Source: Paragordius varius
Lineage: Eukaryota > Nematomorpha
Length of the DNA: 64,000 bases
Direction of reading: 5' to 3'
Assembly (NCBI GenBank): GCA_964247055.1
Contig: OZ176059.1
Location: 1,178,001-1,242,000 of the forward strand
Shown here: piece after piece, positions 14,701-24,761 of the stretch
Layout: the number at the start of each line of letters is the position of its first letter
How positions within the stretch are numbered: position 1 is the stretch's first letter
Position numbers and translations under genes: made by a program
Notes under the pieces: model-generated
The model's database searches: none
The model's input: the letters and a program-made list of their open reading frames with translations, nothing else
Told to the model about the DNA's origin: nothing

Positions 14701-17700
14701 GCCGATTTTCTGTTGGACTGGATGGGGAGTTACGCGTTACTGATGTGACATCATTTGACCAAGGTTATTACGTGTGTTCAGCCCTGAGTGTAGCGGGTAG
14801 TTCTATTGCTAAAGCCTATCTTGAAGTAATCAGTAGCAGCAGCAGTAATACTAAAATAATTGATGATACAATTAAACAAGCCGGCTCCCAAGATAAAGCC
14901 CAGGAGGAGGGGATAGAAACACCCTTTGATAATGATTTCAATAGTAGATATAAGGGTGAAAACGGACAAAATCAAACGGATAACATTGAGAATCTTACCT
15001 ATTTAACCGCGCGTGATAATGTAGCAAGACGGAATGTACGGGTTAGACCATTACCATATCATCCACCCATTATAACACGCGGACCGGTTAATCAAACGCT
15101 CCCGCCTCACACCGATGCCCTACAACCGTGTGTTGTGTTGGGAAAACATAAAAAAATGAACAACCCCAACCCTAAGCCTGGCGAATACAAAAGCGGAAAC
15201 AAAGCCATAACACATTATCGAAAAATGAAATTCGAAGGTATTTACCCTACATTTATATGTTTTCATTTATAAAATAAATATTTTTACGCATCTATTTTGT
15301 ATCTATATATTATAATAGCTTCAGAACCTAATGTGACCTGGTTCAAAGGAGATGCTGAAATAGTAAAATCTTCGGCTCGCTACAAAATTCTCCCTGATGG
15401 AAGCCTACAAATATTAGGTTAATATACTTTACGGCCATATTGATTTTTAAATTTTGAAACCAAAATAAATTCGAAATTATTATAATGAAATATATTGCCT
15501 TTTAAAGAGTTACCTCTTTATACCATAAAATGTTTGTACAACTCTAATGTTAATGTAAATTTTTGAACAAATATCTTATAAAACAATCTTGTAACATGTA
15601 TACATATATAATCATCATAGATTTGCGTATTGAAGATAGCAATATATATACATGTTATGTCACCACAACCATACATGGCCCACCCATCATCAAGCCTAAA
15701 ACAGTCCAGACTTCTTTAACGCTAGCTACTTCATGGTCTGGCGCTCTATGGGTTAAACCGAATTCACCCGTCCTAGATGGTACATTGCAAGCAATCAACA
15801 ACAATAATAACAATGTTGAATACAATCGTATCCCTGAAGCATACACATTACCAGGCATACCTGGGAAACCGGAATTATTAACCATGATCCACGGTGCTAA
15901 AGGTAAGATTTGTATTTATTTCCAAATTTTAAATCAGGTATAGTTTAATTTTATTGCATTGAAACTGCTTATCTTATCTATTCCATGATATTGTTAGCTA
16001 TATTATTGTATTTGTGTATGGCAAAACCTAATTTGTTTGTATATTTTAGGACCTATGGCGGTAACACAGAATACCATATCTATTGTATGGCGTGCCGTGT
16101 CAGAAAATGAAAAAGGAAGTTCCCAAATTTTAGGTATTATTTTTCTCTATTCTCCATCTTCTAGAAATTAAGAAAAATGTAAATTTTCCATTAAATTTTG
16201 ATTGGTATGTAATATTAGTAACATATTTTACTAAGATTTGATGTTTTTGGGGAAAATTATTCCGAAATATCAAATTTTATGGAAAACATAACTTTTAATA
16301 GCTTTTTTTGGATTCTTCTGATAGATTTTATATTTATTCTTCATCTATAAAGGTTACATGATTGAATATTTCACACCATCGGACGCAGAGTCAGGATGGG
16401 TTGTTGCGGCCCGCCGACAGCAGGGAAGGCGTGTTCACGTGACCACAGACCTAAAATCAGGCACCTCCAACCACGTGACCGTTAATGTCACCCAACTATT
16501 GAGCGGAACTGGCTATGCTTTTTTAGTCCGTGCCGAAAATGCGTATGGTTTGGGACCTCCGAGCCCGGTTTCTGACTTAATTTATACCCTGGATTCACCT
16601 TTTATCCTGGACAATGATGGTATATCTTTTTCAACACTCTTTAATACATTTTTGTACCATAACTGTTTATTTAGTTAAGGGAAAAAGTAAATGATAAAAC
16701 AAATCAAAATTATGCAGACAAAACGTAAAAACAGACATATATTTTCTTTCAAAAGAGATTAACATACTCTTTCAAACTTTGATTTTTCTACTTAAAAATA
16801 ATCCCAATAAAATATATAATTGAGTGTCCTAGTAATTTACATCGCTAATTACATTTCGCATACCTCTTTTTTTTCAATATTTGTCTTTTAGTTGTCACCA
16901 ATTATTTGAGTGATTTAAATTTTACTGTTTAAAATTTAAAAAAAATGTGATTTCGAATGTTTTAGTCAATCAAAAATCCGAAAATCATGAAGAACTTTCA
17001 CGGGCCCGCTATATACTCGATCAACCAAACATTATATTGCTTAAAGAACCTCAACCCCTTTCATCAACGGCTATTAAATTGGAATGGGAGGTAATATTCG
17101 CTTATATATATTATATTGGTCATTAATTATCTGCTCTTTTACATACCTTGAATAAAAATATTGCTAGCATCATTTTACATATTGTTAGGAGATATATTAA
17201 TAATATTTTTGTATGCCCCCCCCCCCCTTCCCCCATTTAGGTAAGTAAATCACAACAGAATAATTTGGCATACATACAAGGCTTTTACATAAAGTATCGT
17301 TTAATTCGCCCAAAAACTCTTTCTATCACTGACAATCCACAATCCCAACAATCCCTAACTGGTCAACAAACTCGGCTACCATTTCAAACCATAACCCTGA
17401 TGGACAATACATTACACAATTTTGTCGTAGATAATCTTAGGCCATGGGCACCCTATGAATTTGTAATTGCACCATTTTACGATGCTATTGAAGGATGGAA
17501 TACCCCGCCCCAGCTTGCATGGACCTTGGAAGATGGTATTGTTATTGTATTTTTAATATGTGTGATATTTTTAAAATGCGAATATAATTATGACATTTTT
17601 ATTGTAATTTAGATTAAATGTGCTGTTTTTAGTCATTTCTTCACCTAAAATTATGATTAACTAATAAAAATTTAATATCGTCCAATTATGTGAGATAATT

Positions 17701-20700
17701 CTTTTCGTAAGTGTGCAATTGACTGTTTTTTCACATTATCATCACTGTTAATTGTCAATAAAATTTAATTATATTTAGCTCCATCCGGTCCACCTTTAAG
17801 CTTTAACGGCCAAGTTGTAAATAATTCACACGACAATAATGATATTGGAATCGCTTCCGATCCCAACACAGCAAAGTCACCATTGATTTTTGTGAAATGG
17901 CGACGGCCCTATTTTAGCCGACAAAATGGTCGCTTACGTGGATATCGACTGCAAGCTTTCTACATTGCTAATCCGTCTTCGTCATTTTCTTCCCACATTA
18001 ATAATAATAAAAATCAAGCTGGGAACCAAGTATTATCTTTGGACAAGACACAAAAATCAAAATTAGATATATTGATCAGGGAAGAACCTTTTGTTTCTCT
18101 GGAGCGTGTTGTGAATACCAGTACAATGTCAATCGTTATGGATCCTATGGAACTATTTCAACACGGTTATATCAAAGTGAATGGATCCATTTTTAACATG
18201 GAAACATATGGAAAAGGCGGTAAAGGAGGAGAAGGCCTGGAAAATTTAATGATAAATAATGATGGTATTATACGGATTCGTGTTGCAGCATTTACAAATG
18301 CGGGTGTTGGTCCTTACACGACACCCATTGATTTTGCATTTAAACCGGTATCATCCAATAGAGAAATATCATTTACAAATGGCAATCTCAATAATAATAA
18401 ATTCTCATATACTTTAACACTTATGGCTGGTTATGTTAAAGCTCATGATCCTAATCTTGAAAATCACCAAAAAATGCGCGATGATGATGATGATAATATA
18501 AATGATCCATATTACCTTGATAATAATAATGAATACTATTATAATCCAGGAGAATATTCTGGACCCCATAACACTGATGACAATATGGATTATGAATCTA
18601 AACCTTTTCCAATCATGACGCGAAAACTGAACGCTTTTTCACACCTTTCGGCCCGTTGGTTAATAGGTTTTGGTGTGGGCTTAGGTTGGATAGGGATCCT
18701 TACACTCATACTTTTAACGTATCGAAAGTTTGTGGGACTATCACAACAACACACCTCTCTTATGCACAAACGAAGTGGCAAAGATAATTTTTGTACCTAC
18801 TTAATCCACACATGGTCCGGTTATTGCTGTATAAGCAAAAGTCCTGGCAAGAACAAAAATGTCTCTACCACGGTCGGACACATGCAACAGCGACAATCAA
18901 AACATGTGTATGATCCATCAAACATGGTTAAGAAGACATATCATGCCCCCATAGGGAACAATAACGATGAACATAAGGGTTCATCCCCATCCCCATCATA
19001 CTGTTATTGGAATTGGAAAAATGAAAAATCTTCAACAACGAATGGAAAGGTAACCACATCCGTAGTTATGATCCCTTGTTCAAATGGCACACAAATCGAT
19101 GATTCTCTTTCATCATCGAATGGCGGGCAAACAAATCTTTCACCACCACCATGCCAAATCTATACCAATAAACGTAATAACGTTATGTCAACGATGGAAC
19201 AGCCAACACTAACCAAAATAATGGATCATAGTGAAAATCTTTTGATCGATGATATGACTGACGTTTGTCATGCTGCTGCTAACAATACCAACAAAAGTAA
19301 TACAAACAACATACAATATGCATTTGTGGCTGACAATAATTATAATTGTGACAATCAAGATCCGTTTACTTTGAAAAGGTGCTCAGATCGGAAATTAAAC
19401 GAGAAAATAGCAGTCGCAGCACAAAACAGCACAAATAATAATCCCAAAAATAATGGGCAAAATATAACATTATCATTGGGTCGGAATCAAAAAGGTGAGC
19501 CAGAATATAACGATGGGAGAAACAATTATCACGATGAATATGGCTTGCAAGATTCCTTACACATTCAACAACTACAGCATAGACAACAACCAAATCATTA
19601 CTATTATTTTCATACCCTTTCGGGCGGTCACCATGCTAACTTGGACACAGCTAAAAATATGGTTATACCCATGATACCACCACCACCAACACAATCTTTA
19701 ACACATACGCAACCGCTTTACCCAAACCACAATCCTGATTTGGGACCGGGAATGAATAACACACATAATACAAACATAAATAATGTGTATTTCAGCGCAC
19801 AAGATAATAATCATGAATCGATCAATCGCAATCATCAACCAGCAGGTATTTTTCAAAAATTATGGGTTATGTTTGATAAAAGGAAAAGAAATAAACGTGA
19901 TAATGAACGAAAGGAGTATGGCTTTGGTCGTTCAGCAGTCAACAATTTAACTGCCCAAAACGAGGTAGCTCTCAATTTGTATTGGCAACAAGCACTATTA
20001 GCTCAACAAAGACATCCAACAAACAACCCATCTGACCCATCACATTTGATAAATGGTCCAGGTTATTATGTCACCGCAACGCCTTATGACAAAAATGCAA
20101 TGGGAAACGTAAATTTCATGCCCAACGTAGTTGGTTTCGATCGTGATGGAAAACCTTGTTACAAATCATTGGAGGCGCCAGAAACTGCAATAAATTTCAA
20201 TACTAAATCATCATGCATGATACCAAATGTACCACCAGCAGCAGCTTATTACTATCCTTTACCCCCGTTACAACAACAACAGCAACAACTAAACGATGGA
20301 AATTACCATATACAACGACAAGCTAATGGTTCAACACTCTCCAATCCCTATTATCGACCTTACTCTGCCCTTCTATGTTATAATAACGCAAATGTTAAAG
20401 ATTACCCTTCATGGGCGACCACTGCCCAGTATCACAACTATATGGATATTAATGATATCCATATGGTTAATGCGACACCATGTGGAAATTCACAAAGAAA
20501 ACGGCAACAAATGACGATGCCACCTACTAACCATGACAGAGGTGCTCAAACCAACCAACCGACAGAAACGGAAAGTGACGATAATGATGCCCATTTAGCT
20601 ACCACAAGTTTTGATGAGATTCATTCTTCTGGTTCTGATTCACCCCCTGTACTAAAGCCAGACACTAACATATCTCAAGGAAATAACACTACAAATACCA

Positions 20701-21353
20701 CTACACCATTCCTTTACCAATACTATTATTACGATGATAAAAGGGGAACCAATAATACAGGAGGCACATATTATCCCACGAATCCTGCATGTCCTGGTAT
20801 ATGGGTCCCTCCTCCCTGTATACCTCCCCCACCTCCTCCAGCTTCTACGTTACCACCCGTACCTGGTAACAATATGAGAATGCCCGTTGATGTTAACAAT
20901 AATAAAAATAAAAACAGCGGTAAAAAAAGCGTTGCAAATTCCAAAGGAATGAATAGTAAGTCAACAAACAAGGCTAAAAGGAAGAAAAATGATGGTAATA
21001 CATCTGCTAATAATTCCACTTCAAAGAAGATTAGTAACGACAATAATAATAATCTCATTCTGTTAGACATTGACGATAATCACAATAGTATTGCAACTCA
21101 AAACAATACAAATGATAAGGATAATTTATTTTTGGGCAATTTAGTAGCTTCTAGTTCCAAACTCAATGAGAATAATATATTTAATCAAACTATTATCAAT
21201 CATCATAAAAATTTTGAATTAATCGATGAAAGTATGAATTCGGTTAATAATAAAAATATTGGCCGTTCGAAACAAAACAACCCCCTACAACCTCCTATTT
21301 ATGAAACGCCACAACAATTGATGGCTATTGGCGAGCGGTCAAAACTGTATTAA
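3495..21353 (+). CDS. robo: Roundabout (Robo) axon-guidance receptor, 14 coding exons
   Basis: Single-pass cell-surface receptor of the Robo family, which binds Slit and steers axons and migrating cells. Exons: 3495-3576, 8770-8906, 11930-12140, 12700-13029, 13105-13500, 13789-14157, 14629-15237, 15319-15417, 15621-15902, 16050-16133, 16353-16619, 16966-17090, 17241-17535, 17779-21353. Every join is GT-AG and in phase, giving 2286 codons. Order: signal peptide (1-25), Ig1 (about 32-130), Ig2 (170-335), Ig3 (386-483), Ig4 (484-575), Ig5 (654-785), FN3 domains (820-945, 962-1092, 1096-1285), transmembrane helix (about 1388-1410) and a cytoplasmic tail. Ig5 opens with the family-typical PPIITRGPVNQT. 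Five Ig plus three FN3 is the Robo signature. The protein is much longer than usual Robos (about 1400-1650 aa) because of Asn-rich linkers and the tail. Introns 12141-12699, 14158-14628 and the shorter ones hold nothing recognised. Exon edges are manual calls; the start is chosen because it opens a good signal peptide and the phase fits exon 2. Confidence 0.9.
5490..5608. mobile_element. Mariner-like MITE, CAGTAGCGTATGG family, copy 1
   Basis: Ends CAGTAGCGTATGG and CCATACGCTACTG are inverted copies, with matching sequence continuing about 35 bp inward to almost the centre. TA flanks both ends (5488-5489 and 5609-5610), as Tc1/mariner elements leave. Length is 119 bp, non-coding. Same family as 7024-7158 and the solitary end at 1422-1444. 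Confidence 0.8.
7024..7158. mobile_element. Mariner-like MITE, CAGTAGCGTATGG family, copy 2
   Basis: 135-bp element with inverted ends CAGTAGCGTATGG and CCATACGCCACTG and flanking TA on both sides (7022-7023 and 7159-7160). The inverted match extends about 25-35 bp. The middle differs from copy 1, as expected for MITEs mobilised by one transposase. Lies in robo intron 1. Confidence 0.8.
7742..7801. repeat. Tandem duplication of a 30-bp unit
   Basis: Two identical head-to-tail copies of a 30-bp unit beginning atagtcaaatctaataataa. It is intronic and has no visible coding role. Confidence 0.85.
7972..8016. repeat. (TA)n microsatellite
   Basis: An uninterrupted AT dinucleotide run of more than 40 bases. 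A second long run lies at about 8672-8715 just before robo exon 2. Confidence 0.95.
8770..12140 (+). CDS. robo: robo exons 2-3: Ig1, split by a LINE-bearing intron
   Basis: Exon 2 (8770-8906) carries the first half of Ig1, with ILEHPRDTWANPNDT, the first core Cys (LVCKADG) and the core Trp (TWFKNNEP). Exon 3 (11930-12140) carries the second half with the conserved ENEGAYHCEASNIHG. They join in phase 0. Ig1 is the main Slit-binding domain in the family. The 3-kb intron between them contains the antisense LINE at 9533-11827, so the domain depends on splicing across the insertion. Confidence 0.85.
9533..11827 (-). mobile_element. 5'-truncated non-LTR retrotransposon (LINE) in a robo intron
   Basis: Antisense to robo and flanked by a perfect 13-bp duplication, TATTTCCCGATAT, at 9520-9532 and 11828-11840. 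On the minus strand it ends a few bases after its stop codon in a short ATGG-type repeat (AATGAATGGATGG), a very short 3' UTR as seen in RTE-like LINEs. The 5' end lies within the coding sequence, so the apurinic endonuclease is lost, as expected from incomplete reverse transcription. The frame is open across the whole copy and the duplication is exact, so the insertion looks recent. The clade (RTE-like or CR1-like) is not settled by eye. Confidence 0.92.
9546..11827 (-). CDS. LINE reverse transcriptase (partial ORF2, no endonuclease)
   Basis: The frame is open from the 5' junction near 11827 to the TAA at 9546-9548, about 760 codons; the first internal ATG is at 11702. In order it shows a Lys-rich linker with a KKWWWDDAI motif, the reverse transcriptase fingers and palm with FVDLEKAYDSVPR and the catalytic YADD, then a Cys/His cluster (CPVC, CTKCRNWVHKKC, CTPC) resembling a PHD or ring-type zinc finger. 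A C-terminal segment follows with ETWALTATDLNRLTRAE and RNRLRYYGHIQRM, which is typical of animal LINE proteins. It copies element RNA at a nicked target site. Without the endonuclease and 5' end this copy cannot move by itself. It is the longest open frame in the region and is not part of robo. Confidence 0.9.
12700..13500 (+). CDS. robo: robo exons 4-5: Ig2 region
   Basis: Exon 4 (12700-13029) has the first strand set with IELACPL and the core Trp in LQWWHKKL. Exon 5 (13105-13500) has the second half with ANNAGMYKCVIISN. Long Asn/Ser/Thr-rich stretches sit before Ig2, between its core Trp and the second Cys, and after it, so the domain spans about 165 residues rather than about 90. The Cys-Trp-Tyr-Cys frame is intact, so I read this as a divergent but real Ig domain. 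Confidence 0.8.
13789..15902 (+). CDS. robo: robo exons 6-9: Ig3, Ig4, Ig5 and entry to FN3-1
   Basis: Exon 6 (13789-14157) holds Ig3 (KPQIIHPPADVTVLEGEDAE, then SADAGTYVCEVRN) and the start of Ig4 (RPTFVVPPRDVSVLPG). Exon 7 (14629-15237) completes Ig4 (DQGYYVCSALSVAG), adds a roughly 80-residue linker and starts Ig5. Exon 8 (15319-15417) carries the core Trp of Ig5. Exon 9 (15621-15902) completes Ig5 (EDSNIYTCYV) and enters FN3-1. Base composition is clearly richer in G and C here than in the introns. Ig5 has an extra, Lys- and Asn-rich loop of about 30 residues between its first Cys and core Trp. Confidence 0.88.
16050..17535 (+). CDS. robo: robo exons 10-13: fibronectin type III domains 1 and 2
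   Basis: Exons 10 (16050-16133) and 11 (16353-16619) complete FN3-1, with core Trp in ISIVWRAV and the signature YAFLVRAENAYGLGPPSP. Exons 12 (16966-17090) and 13 (17241-17535) form FN3-2, with IKLEWEV and the F/YEFVIAPFYDAIEG strand. Exon 12 ends in phase 0, the only such join in this block. The acceptor of exon 13 follows a C12-TT-C5 tract, striking in such AT-rich DNA. Confidence 0.85.
17779..21353 (+). CDS. robo: robo exon 14: FN3-3, transmembrane helix and cytoplasmic tail
   Basis: One 3.6-kb exon of 1191 codons. It opens with FN3-3 (APSGPP, FVKWRRPYFSRQNGRLRGYR, later IRIRVAAFTNAGVGPY), then an acidic Asn/Tyr-rich juxtamembrane stretch and the helix WLIGFGVGLGWIGILTLILL. The tail has about 876 residues, rich in Asn, Gln, His and Thr. 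It includes proline runs such as IPPPPTQ (near residue 1727) and PPPCIPPPPPPASTLPP (near 2106), the likely counterparts of the CC2/CC3 sites that bind Ena and SH3 proteins, and a PSWATTAQY motif (near 1972) that may correspond to a CC0/CC1 tyrosine site. These motif assignments are inferred. The stop is TAA. Confidence 0.88.
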
Positions 21354-23590
21354 ATAACATCAAAATTTTAAAGATTGTAAAAATATGTTAATTTTATAGT
21401 TGAGAAACTATATTATAGAGTCAAAAATATTACATGCATTTTTATACAGTTGTTTGTTAAATATTGATTTGTTTGTATTATTAACAAAAAAATTATACTC
21501 CTTTTTTTATAGCTATGTTTCCATGCGAAACTGCAATCTTAATTTTTCAACATTAGTTTACATACCCAATCATCCATGTGTAAAAAAATGTTATAGTAGG
21601 GAAAATTACAATTAATTTTTTTGATATGGATCGCAACCTTATGTATCATTATTGCGTTTATTTGTTATAAAATATATTCTCATAAAGATATTATTATTAT
21701 TATAATTATATTTTTTTAATCATTGGTTAATATTATTGCTACTGCTCTTTAGTGTATAGTAATTTACATAAAATACGTTAAAAATAAATGTTGTTAATTT
21801 CAAAATATATATTTTTGTTTTCAGACACTAATTTTGAGCCCCTAAGCTCAATGGCAAAAACCAATACACCGCCAAACTCTACGGCTTAAAACTTTCACAG
21901 CCCTTATGTATGAAAATATTTAATTTTTAAGTTCCTTTTTTTCTTTAGTATATTTAGTATAGTTGGGTATGCCACGCCGCCATGCTTTTTAAATAGTACC
22001 GATATTAAAAGAACACATCATCCATTTATCCTGTAACAAAGACGCTCGGCCAATATCGTTTTGCACATGGCAATAGAGAAGGTCTAAAATATTAAAACTT
22101 CGCCCTTGAATTATTATTCGATAGGATACGATAAGGCCTTGGAAATTCCTACTAATAAACACTGCCACTTTCTAATTACACATACAAGCGCTGAAATTTA
22201 AAAATTTATTCATTTCCCCATAATAAGCAAATTCCTAGTATCGACTGCAGACTAAACATCCGCAAGCGATTTTTGCCAAAGACGGACGCTAAATGTCGGA
22301 GATAAGCACTCTCCATTACAAAGTACATTTTTCCAACTCACCAAGTACAAACTTCGAAACTGCGCAATTTTTCCATCATCACTGTGAGTTCAGTAGTGGA
22401 CAGGCAAGTGGCAAAGATTTCAAGAGATTTTTATAAAATTTAGGTCTAAAAGGAAAATTTTGACATATCAACTGAAACATATTAGTGAGGTTAGATATGC
22501 CCACGGACCATAAATATTTCTTTACTGATAATCCCGGCTCCATGATACCCTTTTTGGATAGGAATAATGCATTCAATATTGCTTATACCTTTTCCGTTTG
22601 TTGGTAAAATAAAATGTTAATACCATCACGAGCATATGGAAATAGGCTTAAAGTTTTTTAGTATATGTAAAAATATGATATTTATACTAAATAATTCCCC
22701 CGCAAAAAAGATGGCCGGCTACATGGATTCTACTGCGTTAAACACCAGAGCAGGGATGGCCCCCGAGAAAAATTTGGGAATCTATAAATTATTAAAATAT
22801 GCTAACAAAATCTTAATATAATTGATATTTTCAAAACAAATTTATTAAATATGTTTATCCAATTGGCAAGAACTAGAAAAAAAATGCTATATTATGTTTG
22901 CATTTTACAGTTTTATGTTTGAAATTTAATAAATTTTTATGAAAGCCCATATGTATTTCGAACACGCGCCAGGTTTTTTGAGACAAAAATGCGGCCGAAC
23001 ATTTTTGTTGACACCCCTGCATTAGAGCATAATATAATTCCACAAACTGTTTATACAACTAGCGTAATAAATTGTGACTATTGATTTGATAAAAAAGTTA
23101 AATGTTGATGAGACTAATAATATGAATAAAAACAGGTCAATTTGAAAATGTAAGTATTTAGTCTTAAAACATAAACAATATTCAAAAGTTGTACATAAAG
23201 AAGACCCGACAATCTGGCATCTGATCAACAACAAAAAATCGGTATATAACAAAACTAAAATATCAAATAATAGGTAAAATAATGTATAAAAATTTATTCT
23301 CATATTGACCTAGCTCATTTTAAGTAATATAAAAAAAGGGAATAGAAATTGTATTGTCTCAAATGCATCCATTGTATACAATACATAAATGAGTGTGTGT
23401 ATGTGTGCATGTGTGACTGATCCACATAATTTTTACATTTAATTAATTATTATACATTATTATGTGTCATATAACAATTTTTTAACCATAAATAAAAGTA
23501 AAAAATATTTAACAATAAACAAACACAGATCATAGAATATCTTCACAACATAAAAAATTGTTGACATAGTCTTTATGAAATTTTTAGACT
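21354..23590. other. Intergenic region between robo and the unknown minus-strand gene
   Basis: It follows the robo stop and should contain its 3' UTR; AATAAA occurs at about 21783-21788 but is not proven as the poly(A) signal. The part from about 21950 to 22750 is less AT-rich than its surroundings yet has no convincing frame, so it may be a decayed repeat of unknown type. A hAT-like MITE lies at 22751-23019. Confidence 0.5.
22751..23019. mobile_element. hAT-like MITE
   Basis: 269 bp with ends CAGGGATGGC and the inverse of CAGGGGTGTCAACA. Its flanking 8-mers CACCAGAG (left) and CATTAGAG (right) match at six of eight bases, consistent with an aged 8-bp hAT target duplication. Internal sequence contains the GGCCGCATTTT motif shared with the copies near 9319, 47547 and 50707. 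Non-coding. Confidence 0.6.
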
Positions 23591-23596
23591 TTTATT
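23591..23596 (-). promoter_or_regulatory. AATAAA poly(A) signal overlapping the stop codon
   Basis: On the minus strand the stop and signal share a base in TGAATAAA, so the transcript would have almost no 3' UTR before cleavage. The hexamer is canonical; its use is inferred. Confidence 0.5.
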
Positions 23597-24282
23597 CAAA
23601 ACTTTACAGATGTCGACACTTTATCACTGCTAGGCGTAAGCTGTTCTGTTTCACAATTGGCATCTCCAGACAATGAATTGTTGGAAAAATCGTTGGATGT
23701 ACTTGCCGTTGTTAATAACTTTGTCGCATTATGCCTGTTAAGGGCCGTAATTGTGTTTATGTTAGCGTTGCTGTTTTTCTTTTGACGTTTTTTTCTGCCA
23801 TAAGATCCAGGCCCAGCATTGTTTAGTGCAATGATATCATCATCATTATCTTCATTATTTATAACATGATTTTCTGTGACGGTGGGTATTTTACTCAATT
23901 TTGCATACTTATTTTTTGATTTTTTTCGGTTTCGATTAGTGGTAATATTAGTAACACTAAGGTTATTGTCAACAAGTTTAGATTTTTCATTAGAAGGTAA
24001 CAAGACATCATCCAAAGTAGAAGTAGGTGGAGGTGTAGGCATAGGCATAGGATTATTAACATTAATAGAAAGGGGCCAAGATGCCTTTTTAACCGCCATT
24101 TTTTGACGTGGTTTATGGTGTCGCAATTTAAAGGACGTCGTTGTACTGTGCTTACCGCCGCTGGGACCTTTTTTGGACGGTTGAGCGAAAAATTCATTAA
24201 TGGGTACAAGGGGGGACGCAGTTTTTTGTTTGGTTGCTGTGAATGTGGTTAGAGGTGTAGGTATGGTAGCCATAGTTAACAT
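23596..24282 (-). CDS. Unrecognised basic, low-complexity protein
   Basis: Open frame of 228 codons from ATG at 24282 (a second ATG, MATIPTPLTTF, is nine bases further in) to TGA. I do not recognise the family. The protein is rich in Lys, Asn, Ser and Thr, with a basic motif SYGRKKRQKK that could be a nuclear localisation signal, a Pro-rich patch (PMPMPTPPPTSTL) and an Asp/Asn run. No membrane segment or signal peptide is seen. Its base composition stands out from the AT-rich flanks, which favours real coding. An AATAAA overlaps the stop. It lies downstream of XPR1 on the same strand and could be a separate gene or an alternative last exon, but no phase-compatible acceptor from the XPR1 exons was found. 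Confidence 0.5.
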   Translation of the reverse strand: MLTMATIPTPLTTFTATKQKTASPLVPINEFFAQPSKKGPSGGKHSTTTSFKLRHHKPRQKMAVKKASWPLSINVNNPMPMPTPPPTSTLDDVLLPSNEKSKLVDNNLSVTNITTNRNRKKSKNKYAKLSKIPTVTENHVINNEDNDDDIIALNNAGPGSYGRKKRQKKNSNANINTITALNRHNATKLLTTASTSNDFSNNSLSGDANCETEQLTPSSDKVSTSVKF

Positions 24283-24761
24283 ATAATTTTTTCTAAGTTT
24301 TGTTAATAGTAACAAATATTATAGTAATAGGTGAGTATCAATTATATGAATAAGCATATTTTGTTTACAATAAAGTTATTGCGTTTTTTGTATAAAAGTT
24401 AGTTAAATGAGCAAAAAAATCGAAAAGTTAAATAACTGCTTTATTACGATACAAATGTAATCAAATTAATTTATGTACAAAAAAATTTAAAAAACATAGC
24501 TAATTTAATCTTGCATCAACTTAATATAAAATATCTCCTGCGTTATATTTAAACATATATAATTTTGGCATTAAAACTTTTATAACTGAATATTTTCCCC
24601 TCAAATTGTTGAAAATTGAATTGATCAGATAACAACCGTAAATAAAGCTAGGTAAAATAAGTTATATAAGGTATAGGCTACAAAAAGAGTTAATTTATAT
24701 GTTTTAGAGACATTATTAATTACCAGAGTTAATAGTTATTTTACCAATAAACACCAAGAAA

